Origin: Kaistia defluvii
GTDB lineage: Bacteria > Pseudomonadota > Alphaproteobacteria > Rhizobiales > Kaistiaceae
Length of the DNA: 64,000 nt
Direction of reading: 5' to 3'
NCBI RefSeq assembly: GCF_040548815.1
Contig: NZ_JBEPSM010000001.1
Coordinates: 1,302,001 to 1,366,000, forward strand
Below are positions 16,645 through 24,115 of the stretch, piece by piece. The notes beneath the pieces were generated by a model. That model saw only the letters and a program-made list of their open reading frames with translations. It was not told where the DNA came from and ran no database searches. The position numbers and the translations under genes are program-made. Each line of letters opens with the position of its first letter. The stretch's first letter is position 1.

Positions 16645-18279
16645 ATGAGCTATTTCATCGGCATCGATGTCGGCACGGGCAGCGCCCGCGCCGGCATCTT
16701 CGACGCGACCGGCGTGCTGAAGGCCTCGGCCAAGCGCGAGATCACGCTTTGGCATGAGCCGGGCGATGTCGTCGAGCAGTCATCGGAGAACATCTGGCAG
16801 GCGATTGTCGCCTCGGTGCGCGAAGCGATGGCGACGGCGGCGATTCCGGCCGACCAGGTCGCCGGCATCGGCGTCGACGCCACCTGCTCGCTCGTGCTGA
16901 TCGGCGCCGACGACCAGCCCGTCACCGTCAGTCCCTCCGGCAATCCCGATCGCAACATCATTGTCTGGATGGACCACCGCGCCACCGACCAGACCCGCCG
17001 CATCAACGCGACCCACCATCCGGTGCTCGCCTATGTCGGCAGCGTCATCTCGCCGGAGATGGAAACGCCAAAACTGCTGTGGCTGTCCGAGAACAAGCCC
17101 GAAAGCTTCGCGGCGGCCAAGCACTTCTTCGATCTCTCCGACTGGCTGACCTATCGCGCCACCGGCAGCCTCGCCCGATCGGTCTGCACCGTCACCTGCA
17201 AGTGGACCTATCTCGCGCATGAAAAGCGCTGGGACGAGAGCTACTTTCGGCAGATCGGCCTCGGCCAGCTTGCCGACGAGGGCTTTGCGCGCATCGGCAA
17301 GGAGGTCGTCGATCCCGGCACGCCGCTCGGCCAGGGCCTGACGGCGCGCGCCGCGGAAGAACTCGGGCTCCAGCCCGGCACGCCAGTTGGTGCGGCGATG
17401 ATCGATGCGCATGCCGGCGGCGTCGGCTCGGTCGGCGCACGCGACACGTCGAACCAGCCGACCGACGCCAAGCGCCAGATGGCCTACATCTTCGGCACCT
17501 CGGCCTGCGCCATGACGACGACCGTCGAGCCGCGCTTCGTGCCCGGTGTCTGGGGTCCGTATTTCTCGGCCATGCTGCCCGGCCTCTGGCTGAACGAGGG
17601 CGGTCAGTCGGCAGCGGGCGCCGCCATCGACCACCTGGCCAAGCTGCACCCCGCCTATCCGCAGGCAGTCGCCTCCGCCAAGGCCGAGGGCAAGTCGCTG
17701 CTGGGCTATCTGGAAGCCCGCGTGGCGGCGCTTGCCACGACGCCGGAGGCGATCGCCCGCCTCGCAGCGACCCTCCAGGTCGTGCCGGAATTCCTCGGCA
17801 ACCGCTCGCCCAACGCCGATCCCGAAGCCCGCGCGGTGATCGCCGGGCTGGACATGGACGAGGATCTCGACAGCCTGGCGCGACTCTATCTCGCCGGCAT
17901 TTGCGGCCTCGGCTATGGCGCGCGGCAGATCGTCGACGCGCTCGCGAAGCAGGGCGCGGAACTCGACACCATCGTGGTCTCCGGCGGCGCCGGACAGAGC
18001 CCGCTGGTCCGCCAGGTCATGGCCGACGCGACCGGGCTCGCCATCGCCGTGCCGGAATCGGCCGAGCCCGTGCTGCTCGGCGCCGCCATCCTGGGCGCGG
18101 TCGCAGCCGGCGCCTTTGCCGGGACGGTCGCGGCCATCGACGAGATGTCCCGGCTGGGCTCCGTCTATCGCCCGGCGGGCGGCACGACGGCGGGAATCCA
18201 CGACGCGAAATATCGCGTCTTCCTCGCGCTGCAGGATGCCGATCGGCAGGCCCGCGAACTGGTCGCCTCGGCGCTGTAG
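16645..18279 (+). CDS. FGGY-family pentulose kinase (D-ribulokinase type)
   Basis: 544 residues, the length and style of the FGGY pentulose kinase family (D-ribulose kinase type rather than glycerol or xylulose kinase). The phosphate-binding GIDVGTGSARAG is at 5-16, the conserved VWMDHRA near 110, FGTSACAM in the middle and VVSGGAGQSPLVRQVMADATG in the C-terminal ATPase half. It would phosphorylate the ketose made by the upstream dehydrogenase. No transporter accompanies the pair; uptake may rely on one of the window's other importers. Confidence 0.88.
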   Translation: MSYFIGIDVGTGSARAGIFDATGVLKASAKREITLWHEPGDVVEQSSENIWQAIVASVREAMATAAIPADQVAGIGVDATCSLVLIGADDQPVTVSPSGNPDRNIIVWMDHRATDQTRRINATHHPVLAYVGSVISPEMETPKLLWLSENKPESFAAAKHFFDLSDWLTYRATGSLARSVCTVTCKWTYLAHEKRWDESYFRQIGLGQLADEGFARIGKEVVDPGTPLGQGLTARAAEELGLQPGTPVGAAMIDAHAGGVGSVGARDTSNQPTDAKRQMAYIFGTSACAMTTTVEPRFVPGVWGPYFSAMLPGLWLNEGGQSAAGAAIDHLAKLHPAYPQAVASAKAEGKSLLGYLEARVAALATTPEAIARLAATLQVVPEFLGNRSPNADPEARAVIAGLDMDEDLDSLARLYLAGICGLGYGARQIVDALAKQGAELDTIVVSGGAGQSPLVRQVMADATGLAIAVPESAEPVLLGAAILGAVAAGAFAGTVAAIDEMSRLGSVYRPAGGTTAGIHDAKYRVFLALQDADRQARELVASAL

Positions 18280-18459
18280 CCGAGGCGCGAGCCCCCAGGG
18301 ATCGCGGCCGCTGACCTTCCTGTTGCCGTTCCGTCATATCGCCCCGAACTCGCTGAGGAGCGGTGCCTGAACCGTGCATTGCCTAAGGAATCCGATTGCC
18401 AGGAATCGCCAAAAGGAAGATGCATCTCGGGCTTTGTTCAACGCCATAAGGGGGGCACC

Positions 18460-18552
18460 ATGGCCAAGCGTACCTACGAGACTCCGGCACTGGTCAAGCG
18501 CGAAAAGCTCGACCGAATCGCGGCTGGCTGCGTCGGCTCGGACTGCAAGTAA
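18460..18552 (+). CDS. Small RiPP-precursor-like peptide 1 (30 aa)
   Basis: A 30-residue ORF with RBS AAGGGGGG at 18448-18455. The leader MAKRTYETPALVKREKL continues with DRIAA and ends in the tail GCVGSDCK. The leader is almost identical to those of three further ORFs within 820 bp, while the tails differ but keep CxxSxC. The leader contains YxxPxL, the motif recognised in lasso-peptide leaders. No modifying enzyme, protease or exporter lies next to it. A rho-independent terminator follows, so this copy seems to be its own transcript. RiPP assignment is an inference from architecture. Confidence 0.7.
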   Translation: MAKRTYETPALVKREKLDRIAAGCVGSDCK

Positions 18553-18616
18553 GTTGAGGCGGGCAACGTGCGCCGCTAGCGGCCCGTCCAGCCAACGGCC
18601 TTCCAGTTCGACCAGG

Positions 18617-18643
18617 AAACCCGGCCGGCCAGGCCGGGTTTTT
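18617..18643 (+). terminator. Rho-independent terminator after peptide 1
   Basis: A 10-bp perfect stem, AAACCCGGCC / GGCCGGGTTT (18617-18626 and 18632-18641), with a 5-base loop and a T-run. It separates peptide gene 1 from peptide genes 2-4. Confidence 0.8.
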
Positions 18644-18737
18644 GCACTTTCGCGGCCCGCCGGAACGACAGCGTTACATTACGGCAACGCCACCGCCGAA
18701 ATGATATTTCATGACCTTTGCTGCGCCACCTAAATGC

Positions 18738-18767
18738 TTGCGCGACATAGGGGAAACCGAGAAATAT
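18738..18767 (+). promoter_or_regulatory. Possible promoter of peptide genes 2-4
   Basis: TTGCGC (18738-18743) and GAAATATT (18761-18768) stand 17 bases apart in an AT-rich stretch between the terminator and the start of peptide gene 2. The -10 match is weak. Confidence 0.3.
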
Positions 18768-18797
18768 TCAGCTGTCATTATTACCAAGGGGGCCTAC

Positions 18798-18893
18798 ATG
18801 ACCAAGCGTAGCTACGAGACTCCGGTTCTGATCAAGCGCGAAAAGCTCGACCGCATCGCGGCGGATTGCCCGGTTTCGAACTGCCAGGTCTGA
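18798..18893 (+). CDS. Small RiPP-precursor-like peptide 2 (31 aa)
   Basis: 31 residues. The start at 18798 is chosen because AAGGGGG lies just upstream and the homology with the three sister ORFs begins exactly here; an in-frame upstream ATG exists but its extra residues are unlike anything in the siblings. The leader has KRSYETPVLIKREKLDRI and the tail is AADCPVSNCQV, again CxxSxC. The two Cys could form a disulfide, a thioether or a metal site. Confidence 0.72.
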   Translation: MTKRSYETPVLIKREKLDRIAADCPVSNCQV

Positions 18894-18980
18894 GGATTCA
18901 TCGCCCTCGCTTCTCGGCAGGGGAGACGGGCGGCGATCGCAATTCACTCAAATCTACTACACATCACCAAGAACGACAGA

Positions 18981-19085
18981 ATGACCAAGCGCACCTATGA
19001 GACGCCGGTTCTGACCAAGCGCGAGAAGCTGGACCGCATCACGGCAGCCCCTTGCCCGGTTTCGGGTCCCTGCGGCCCGCAATAA
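18981..19085 (+). CDS. Small RiPP-precursor-like peptide 3 (34 aa)
   Basis: 34 residues, the longest copy. The leader has KRTYETPVLTKREKLDRI and ends ITA, with Thr at the place where lasso leaders often have theirs; the tail is APCPVSGPCGPQ. The Cys pair is one residue further apart than in the other copies (CPVSGPC). Its ribosome-binding site is weaker (AAGAACGACA, without the G-run seen in copies 1, 2 and 4), so it may be expressed less. Confidence 0.7.
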   Translation: MTKRTYETPVLTKREKLDRITAAPCPVSGPCGPQ

Positions 19086-19174
19086 TTCGCGCGCGGTACG
19101 CCGCTTGTTCCCATTGAGGGACAGCCTGCTGCCGCCATCAATTTGCATCATCCGATACGACAGGGGGACTACGA

Positions 19175-19273
19175 ATGACCAAGCGCACCTATGAGACGCC
19201 GGTTCTAATCAAGCGCGAGAAGCTCGACCGCATTGCGGCTGAATGTATCGGCTCGGATTGCAATATCGGCTAG
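19175..19273 (+). CDS. Small RiPP-precursor-like peptide 4 (32 aa)
   Basis: 32 residues with RBS CAGGGGG. The leader has KRTYETPVLIKREKLDRI and the tail is AAECIGSDCNIG. The tail is closest to that of peptide 1 (CVGSDC versus CIGSDC), whereas peptides 2 and 3 share CPVS, so there are two tail subtypes. A strong terminator follows 50 bp downstream. Confidence 0.72.
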   Translation: MTKRTYETPVLIKREKLDRIAAECIGSDCNIG

Positions 19274-19323
19274 TCGACAGAGCCTCACGGCCCTCGGCGC
19301 ATAGTTTGGGCTTCTGCCCGGCG

Positions 19324-19365
19324 AACAAAACACCCCGGCATCCCACGATGCCGGGGTGTTTTGTT
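19324..19365. terminator. Strong bidirectional terminator
   Basis: A perfect 19-bp stem (19324-19342 / 19347-19365) around a CCAC loop, with AAAACA at the left and TGTTTT at the right, so it works on both strands. It ends the peptide array (+) and the adenine deaminase gene (-). Confidence 0.92.
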
Positions 19366-19371
19366 TTACCC

Positions 19372-21174
19372 TCAGGCGGGCTCGAACATGACCTGGATTG
19401 CCATTTCCGGCACCAGCACAAGACCCTTGTCAGTGATGCGGATTTCCGGAATGACGGAAAGCGGGATCAGGTTGAAGCCCATATAGGGGATCGAACAACC
19501 CGCCTTCTCCCACTCGATCTTCAGCGCCTTCGTCTCCTCAGCCACTTCCGTGACGCGCTTGTCCGAGAGCAGGCCGGCGATCGGCAAGTCGATCTTCGCC
19601 AGCACCTTGCCATCCGCCACGACGCAGACGCCGCCCTGGGTCGCGGCGACCGTTTCGAGCGCCAGCTTCATGTCCGGCTCGTTGGTGCCGGCGATGATGA
19701 TGTTGTGGCTGTCATGCCCGACCGACGAGGCCACGGCGCCGCGCAGCAGGCTGAAGTTCGAGAGAACGCCATGCGCAACATTGCCGGCCGACTTGCCGTG
19801 CCGCTCGACGACGGTAACGAAGCAGAGCCCATGCCGCTCGAACAGGGTCTCCCAGTCGTTCGCCGCCTCGATCTCGATCCGATCATGGCCAAGCGTGATG
19901 CCGGGAAGCTCGGTGCGGATCGCGTGCAGCGTGCCGGGACCGGCCGGCAGATCCGGGGTCAGCTTCAGGCCGGCGGGCAGCTTGACCGTCTGATAGGCCG
20001 CCTTCGGATACTGATAGCGATCGGAAAGCGCGGCATCGAGCAGCGGCGTGATCTTCGCGCCGTCCACCACCAGTTCTCCGCCATACCAGGTCGATTGCGG
20101 ATCGAGATCGTCGCTCATCAGCACCAGATCCGCGCGGCGTCCGCCGCCCATGCCGCCGATCTCGCCATCCTGGCCGAAGCGGGTCGCGCCATGCAGCGAA
20201 CCCATCGACCAGGCCTGCTCCGGCGACATGCCGGCCTTGAGGGCCTCGCGCACCACCCAATCGAGCCCGAACTGCATCAGGTCGTCGGCGTCGCGGTCGT
20301 CGGTGCAGACGGCGACGCGTTTGTGCGAGGCGCCGAGTTCGGTGATCATCTTGATCGCCTGCGGCAGCGAGTGCCACGGCGTCGTCGGCGGGCCGCCGCG
20401 CAGGAACAGCCAGATGCCGGCCTCCAGCATGTCGTCGGCAATCTCGCGATCGATCGCCTCATGCGTGTCGGTGACGCCGCTGGCGGCATAGGCGGCGACG
20501 AATTCGCGGCCATAGACGTGGCCCGACACCGGACGCCCGCGCGAAAGCGCCGCCGCGATGATCGCGTGGCTGCGCTCGTCGCCCATGGCGACCGGCACGA
20601 AATCCATCTTTTCGCCCAGCGCGACCGCTTCCGGCCACTTGTCGAACAGCGCCGCAATCTTGTCCGGCGTCAGGTCGCCGCCGGCTGTTTCCAGTTCGGG
20701 CGAGGTTGCCGGCACGGTCGACGGCACGGTCAGGAAGATCGACAGCGGCGCGACGCGCGCATCTTCCAGCATGGCTTCGACGCCGGCGACGTCCATGACG
20801 TTGCCGATCTCGTGGCTGTCGCAGAAGATCGTGGTCGTGCCGTTCAGCAACGCCGCCTCGGCATAGGCGCAGGCCGTGACCATCGATGATTCGATGTGGA
20901 TATGCGGGTCGACCAGGCCGGGCGCGATGATGCCGCCCCGGGCGTCGTAGATCGCCTTGGCGCCGCCCTTGTGCGTGCCGGAAGGCTTCACGGCGGCGAT
21001 GCGACCGCCCGATATCCAGACCTCGCGCTCGGGCAGGATGCGCTCCGAATAGGTCGAGAGCACGCGGGCGCCCCGGATGACGAGATCCGGCGCGGCGCGG
21101 CCGGAGGCAACGTCGGCGAGACGTCGTGTCATGGTGGCCAGCGGCGCGACGGAGAAGCGGGTGAGCCTGGTCAT
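19372..21174 (-). CDS. ade: Adenine deaminase
   Basis: 600 residues from the chosen start; typical bacterial Ade proteins are slightly under 600. It hydrolyses adenine to hypoxanthine and ammonia in purine salvage and catabolism. The amidohydrolase metal site is seen in [13 protein letters not shown] and in DSHEIGN, and the C-terminal half has the Ade-specific [20 protein letters not shown]. The ATG at 21172-21174 has GAGG just upstream; a longer in-frame version starts 16 codons earlier without support. It is convergent with the peptide array and follows the GST gene on the same strand after a B-type repeat. Confidence 0.93.
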   Translation of the reverse strand: MTRLTRFSVAPLATMTRRLADVASGRAAPDLVIRGARVLSTYSERILPEREVWISGGRIAAVKPSGTHKGGAKAIYDARGGIIAPGLVDPHIHIESSMVTACAYAEAALLNGTTTIFCDSHEIGNVMDVAGVEAMLEDARVAPLSIFLTVPSTVPATSPELETAGGDLTPDKIAALFDKWPEAVALGEKMDFVPVAMGDERSHAIIAAALSRGRPVSGHVYGREFVAAYAASGVTDTHEAIDREIADDMLEAGIWLFLRGGPPTTPWHSLPQAIKMITELGASHKRVAVCTDDRDADDLMQFGLDWVVREALKAGMSPEQAWSMGSLHGATRFGQDGEIGGMGGGRRADLVLMSDDLDPQSTWYGGELVVDGAKITPLLDAALSDRYQYPKAAYQTVKLPAGLKLTPDLPAGPGTLHAIRTELPGITLGHDRIEIEAANDWETLFERHGLCFVTVVERHGKSAGNVAHGVLSNFSLLRGAVASSVGHDSHNIIIAGTNEPDMKLALETVAATQGGVCVVADGKVLAKIDLPIAGLLSDKRVTEVAEETKALKIEWEKAGCSIPYMGFNLIPLSVIPEIRITDKGLVLVPEMAIQVMFEPA

Positions 21175-21216
21175 TTCAACCTCGATCGATGGCGGCATAA
21201 TCTGCCGAGAACGTTT

Positions 21217-21248
21217 CTTCACCCTCCCTCAGGGAGAGGTGAGGAAAG
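21217..21248. repeat. Short family B repeat fragment
   Basis: TTCACCCTCCCTCAGGGAGAGGTGA, a minimal hairpin of the B family, between the GST and adenine deaminase genes. Confidence 0.5.
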
Positions 21249-21257
21249 CATAGAACC

Positions 21258-21887
21258 TCAATGATAGTCGGGGATGCCGGGCATGGTGATGAAACCCGGA
21301 ATCGTCCGAACCCGCCGCATCCAGCGCCGGAGAGCCGGATATTCGTCGTGATCGATGCCAAAGTCACGCGACAGCGCGATCGCCGGGAAGAGAGCGATGT
21401 CGGCCAGCGTGGCCGAATCGCCGACGAACCAGGCAAAGCCTTCGAGTTCCCGCTTCGTCATGTGGTCATCCATAATACGGAAAGCGCGGCGCGAGGCGGC
21501 GCCGACGGCTGCCGCATCGGCCGGGACCTCCAACATGTGATGCAGCCGCGCCAGCGTGGCGGGCGCAAGATCGGCGCTGGCAAAGAACAGCCACATCATC
21601 ACCTCGCCGAAGTGCACGGGATCGGCCGGCAGCCACTGGCCCTCCCCCTCATGCAGGCGGGCGAGATAGGCGAGAATCGCGCCGGAATCGCGCAAGGTTG
21701 TCTCGCCATCCACAAGGATCGGCAAATTGCCGAGCGGGTTCAGGCGCAGATAGGCTGGCGAGCGCTGTTCATGGCCAGGGTGAACGTTCACCGCCACCTT
21801 GCTGTATTCGACGCCCAGCGCCGAGAGCAGCAGCCGAACCTTGTAGCTGTCGGCGTCCAGTTCGTAGTCGTGCAGGACGAGGCTCAT
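21258..21887 (-). CDS. Glutathione S-transferase family protein (possible NdmE-like scaffold subunit)
   Basis: 209 residues with the GST layout: thioredoxin-like N-terminal domain (DSYKVRLLLSALG, NPLGNLPILVDGE, LRDSGAILAYLAR) and a helical C-terminal domain (FVGDSATLADIALFPAI). The ATG at 21885-21887 overlaps the stop of the Rieske gene (ATGA). A GST encoded in lock-step with a Rieske protein recalls NdmE, the GST-like member of the NdmCDE methylxanthine N7-demethylase, which serves in complex assembly. Ordinary glutathione conjugation remains possible. Confidence 0.85.
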   Translation of the reverse strand: MSLVLHDYELDADSYKVRLLLSALGVEYSKVAVNVHPGHEQRSPAYLRLNPLGNLPILVDGETTLRDSGAILAYLARLHEGEGQWLPADPVHFGEVMMWLFFASADLAPATLARLHHMLEVPADAAAVGAASRRAFRIMDDHMTKRELEGFAWFVGDSATLADIALFPAIALSRDFGIDHDEYPALRRWMRRVRTIPGFITMPGIPDYH

Positions 21888-22615
21888 GCTGCAGCTCCCG
21901 CCTGCTGGGCCGCCGGCGCGAGACCTGCCGCCGGCAAGGTTTCGAGGCTGGCGCGCAGTTCCTCGGCCCAGACGGCTATATCCTTCAGCGGCAGGTCGCC
22001 GCCGGTGCGCGCGATATGCAGGGCGGTGCGTTCGGCGCCATAGGGCTGGAGCGCCAGGAACAGATCGGCGCCCTCCAGCGTCGTCGCGAAGGTGCCGGGC
22101 GACAAGGTTTCGAACGCTCCGGCCAGGCCCGCCTCCAGCAACCGCGCGACCGCTTCCGGCGCGCGGTCGAGGTAGAGGCTGCGCACGGGTGCGGCGGCGA
22201 GGTCTTCCGGCGGCTGCCCGGCCGCCTCCCCGTCCCACCGCACCCAGATCATCCCGGCGGCCTCGACCGAGGCATAGGTCGGCACCTTGATCGTCTCCGG
22301 CACCTCGAGGGTCGGATGGGCCGGGATGTGGCGGCATTGGCCGGCCTCGTCATACTGCCAGCCGTGATAGAGGCAGGCGATGTGATTGCCGCGCACGAAG
22401 CCGAAGGAAAGCCGCATGCCCCGATGCGGGCAGCGATCCTCCCAGACATGGCTGGCGCCCGAGGCATCGCGCCAGACCACCAGCTCCTTGTCGAACAATT
22501 GCGTTCCCGCCGACGTGCCCGGCTCCAAGCCGTCGCCCAGCGCTAGCGCGTACCAGCCGGCTGCAAACCTCATGACTGCCGTTCCCCTGTTTTCTGGATA
22601 TTCCGGAGCGGTCAT
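21884..22615 (-). CDS. Rieske [2Fe-2S] protein with a short C-terminal domain
   Basis: 243 residues. The cluster ligands are Cys62, His64, Cys81 and His84 (CPHRG and CLYHGWQYD), spaced as in Rieske oxygenases. The catalytic iron motif (N/D-x2-H-x4-H) of oxygenase alpha subunits is absent; residues beyond about 130 are a short domain with no recognisable metal site. It therefore looks like an electron-transfer component, not a complete oxygenase. Both ends overlap neighbours by ATGA. A plausible partner is the Rieske-less catalytic subunit at 30097-30966. No flavin reductase is encoded in the window. Confidence 0.85.
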   Translation of the reverse strand: MTAPEYPENRGTAVMRFAAGWYALALGDGLEPGTSAGTQLFDKELVVWRDASGASHVWEDRCPHRGMRLSFGFVRGNHIACLYHGWQYDEAGQCRHIPAHPTLEVPETIKVPTYASVEAAGMIWVRWDGEAAGQPPEDLAAAPVRSLYLDRAPEAVARLLEAGLAGAFETLSPGTFATTLEGADLFLALQPYGAERTALHIARTGGDLPLKDIAVWAEELRASLETLPAAGLAPAAQQAGAAA

Positions 22616-22878
22616 TGCCGCTCCGCATGGCGATGGATGTCGAGCACCAGGCAATCGATCGGCCCGAGGCTGCAGGCCATCTCGAACATGTCGACGAGAT
22701 CGGCAGCGCCTTGGACCGCAACCTCGACCCGCTCGCCGCCGACCGCGCCGAGGCGCAGGCCGAGCGACAGGCGGGCGGCGCGATGGCGCACGAACTCGGC
22801 AAAGCTCTCGGGCTCGAACCGGCCGAGGAACACCATCGTCACCGGCTGCGGCAGGGCCTGCCCGAATTGTCCCGTCAC
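22612..22878 (-). CDS. Small acylphosphatase-like protein
   Basis: 88 residues. The pattern of strands and helices (VTMVFLGRF, a helix to LSLGLR, RVEVAVQGAADLVDMFEMACSLGP) follows the acylphosphatase fold, including the GxVEVxxxG and LxxGP segments, but the N-terminal GRVQGVGFR loop with the catalytic Arg is not conserved. ATGA overlaps on both sides, with the AraC gene upstream and the Rieske gene downstream, make it very likely a real gene. It may be a structural or binding subunit of the oxygenase system; no catalytic role can be claimed. Confidence 0.7.
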   Translation of the reverse strand: MTGQFGQALPQPVTMVFLGRFEPESFAEFVRHRAARLSLGLRLGAVGGERVEVAVQGAADLVDMFEMACSLGPIDCLVLDIHRHAERQ

Positions 22879-23837
22879 GCGCGCGCATCCTCGATTTCAG
22901 GCCATTGCTGGCGGCGATAGTCGCGCGGCGCGACGCCATAGCGCGACTTGAAGGCGCGGCGGAAATGCGCGTCGTTGTTGAAGCCCGAACGCAGGCCGAT
23001 CTCGTTGACGGTCAGCGCGCGGAGATCGGCGCTCTCCAGTCCCTTGCGGCTCTGGTCGAGCCGGCGTTCGCGGATCCATTCGGTGACGGACTGGCCGTCG
23101 CCCTGGAACAGATGGTGCAGGTAGCGCACCGAAATGCCGTTGGCGCTGGCGATGCGGTCGGGATTGAGGCCGCTATCGGCAAGCTGCGCGTCGATGAAGG
23201 ATTTGACCGCGTTGAGGCGGCGGCGCTTGATCACCGAGCTCTGGTTTTCCTGCGCTTCCGACAGCAGCGCCGCCAGGGCGCCGAGGCTCGCGACGACACC
23301 TTCGGCGAAGGCATCCTTGGCCCGGGCCGAGGGGATTGCGTGGATGTCGGGAATGGCGCGGGCGCTGCCGAGCACGGTGGCCAGGATGCGGTCGCTCGCC
23401 TCGATGCGCACGGCGCAGATGTCCTCCAGGCAGGAGGCATAGAGCCCGATGCGGTTCGACGGCACCTGCAGGATGACGACGGCGCCCTCCTCGACCTGGA
23501 CATATTCGAGCGGGCTGGTGGTCAGGTGAAAGGCCGCCTGGCCGGCTTCGAGCTGCACGGTGCGGCCGAACTGCGAAAAGCTGCAGCGGGCGTCGAGCGG
23601 AATGGTCAGCACCAGCCGCTGGCGGTGGGCGCGGTAGATCTCGTGCGGGGTCTGGACGGCGACGTAGCGCGGCGCCTTGAACAGGCGCAGGCCGAGCGTG
23701 CCGAGATCCCAGAGATTGAGGCTGGCGCGGAAGCCGGCGCGGTCGCCGGGCGCCACGGTCATCGGACTGCAGCTCTGCCACATCCGGGCTTCCCATTCGG
23801 GATGATCGAGCAGGGTGCGGGCACCGGACGGAAGCAT
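22875..23837 (-). CDS. AraC-family transcriptional regulator (FeaR-like)
   Basis: 320 residues. The N-terminal domain resembles the AraC_binding_2 type (SFSQFGRTVQLEAGQAAFHLTTSPLEY). The C-terminal double helix-turn-helix ends with LRSGFNNDAHFRRAFKSRYGVAPRDYRR. The ATG at 23835-23837 is chosen for the GAGGG upstream; an in-frame start 11 codons earlier is less supported. It is the first gene of the AraC/acylphosphatase-like/Rieske/GST string and faces the purine operon, so it probably controls both. Tandem direct repeats lie 37 bp upstream. Confidence 0.9.
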   Translation of the reverse strand: MLPSGARTLLDHPEWEARMWQSCSPMTVAPGDRAGFRASLNLWDLGTLGLRLFKAPRYVAVQTPHEIYRAHRQRLVLTIPLDARCSFSQFGRTVQLEAGQAAFHLTTSPLEYVQVEEGAVVILQVPSNRIGLYASCLEDICAVRIEASDRILATVLGSARAIPDIHAIPSARAKDAFAEGVVASLGALAALLSEAQENQSSVIKRRRLNAVKSFIDAQLADSGLNPDRIASANGISVRYLHHLFQGDGQSVTEWIRERRLDQSRKGLESADLRALTVNEIGLRSGFNNDAHFRRAFKSRYGVAPRDYRRQQWPEIEDARA

Positions 23838-23873
23838 GAATTTCCCTCGTGGCAGGCAGCGGACGGCCATCGC

Positions 23874-23904
23874 CTAACATTCAGGCATGTCTAACCTGTA
23901 GGCA
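23874..23904. promoter_or_regulatory. Direct repeats, candidate AraC-type binding site
   Basis: CTAACATTCAGGCA (23874-23887) and CTAACCTGTAGGCA (23891-23904) match at 11 of 14 positions and are in direct orientation, as tandem AraC-family half-sites are. They lie in the 278-bp gap between the AraC regulator and the purine operon. The rest of that gap shows no ORF or clear promoter. Confidence 0.5.
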
Positions 23905-24115
23905 ATGCGACATCAATGCGCCTTCGCACTGGCGACCGCGCAGTCACCCTCCGCGGAGCGCAACACGACCGGCGCGAGAGCGCAACGCGGCCCGCAGCAT
24001 TGGACGCGGAAGCCTCCCACCGCCTTGGATCGCCCGGCCAGCCCGTCCTTCAGCCGCCAGCGCCGGAACGCCGGCTGGCCTGAACATTGCTTTACAGGAC
24101 CCCAGGAGTGAACCG

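Noticed and set aside
18460..19273. Calling the four small peptides classical lasso peptides
   Set aside because: The YxxPxL leader motif fits, but the Gly after it is replaced by Glu, only some tails have an Asp at a ring-closing position, and no B or C proteins are nearby. The broader RiPP-like label is safer.
18460..19273. Methanobactin or other copper-chelating peptide
   Set aside because: The tails have Cys and Ser, but the typical CG[ST] pairs are absent and no mbnB/mbnC or transporter lies nearby.
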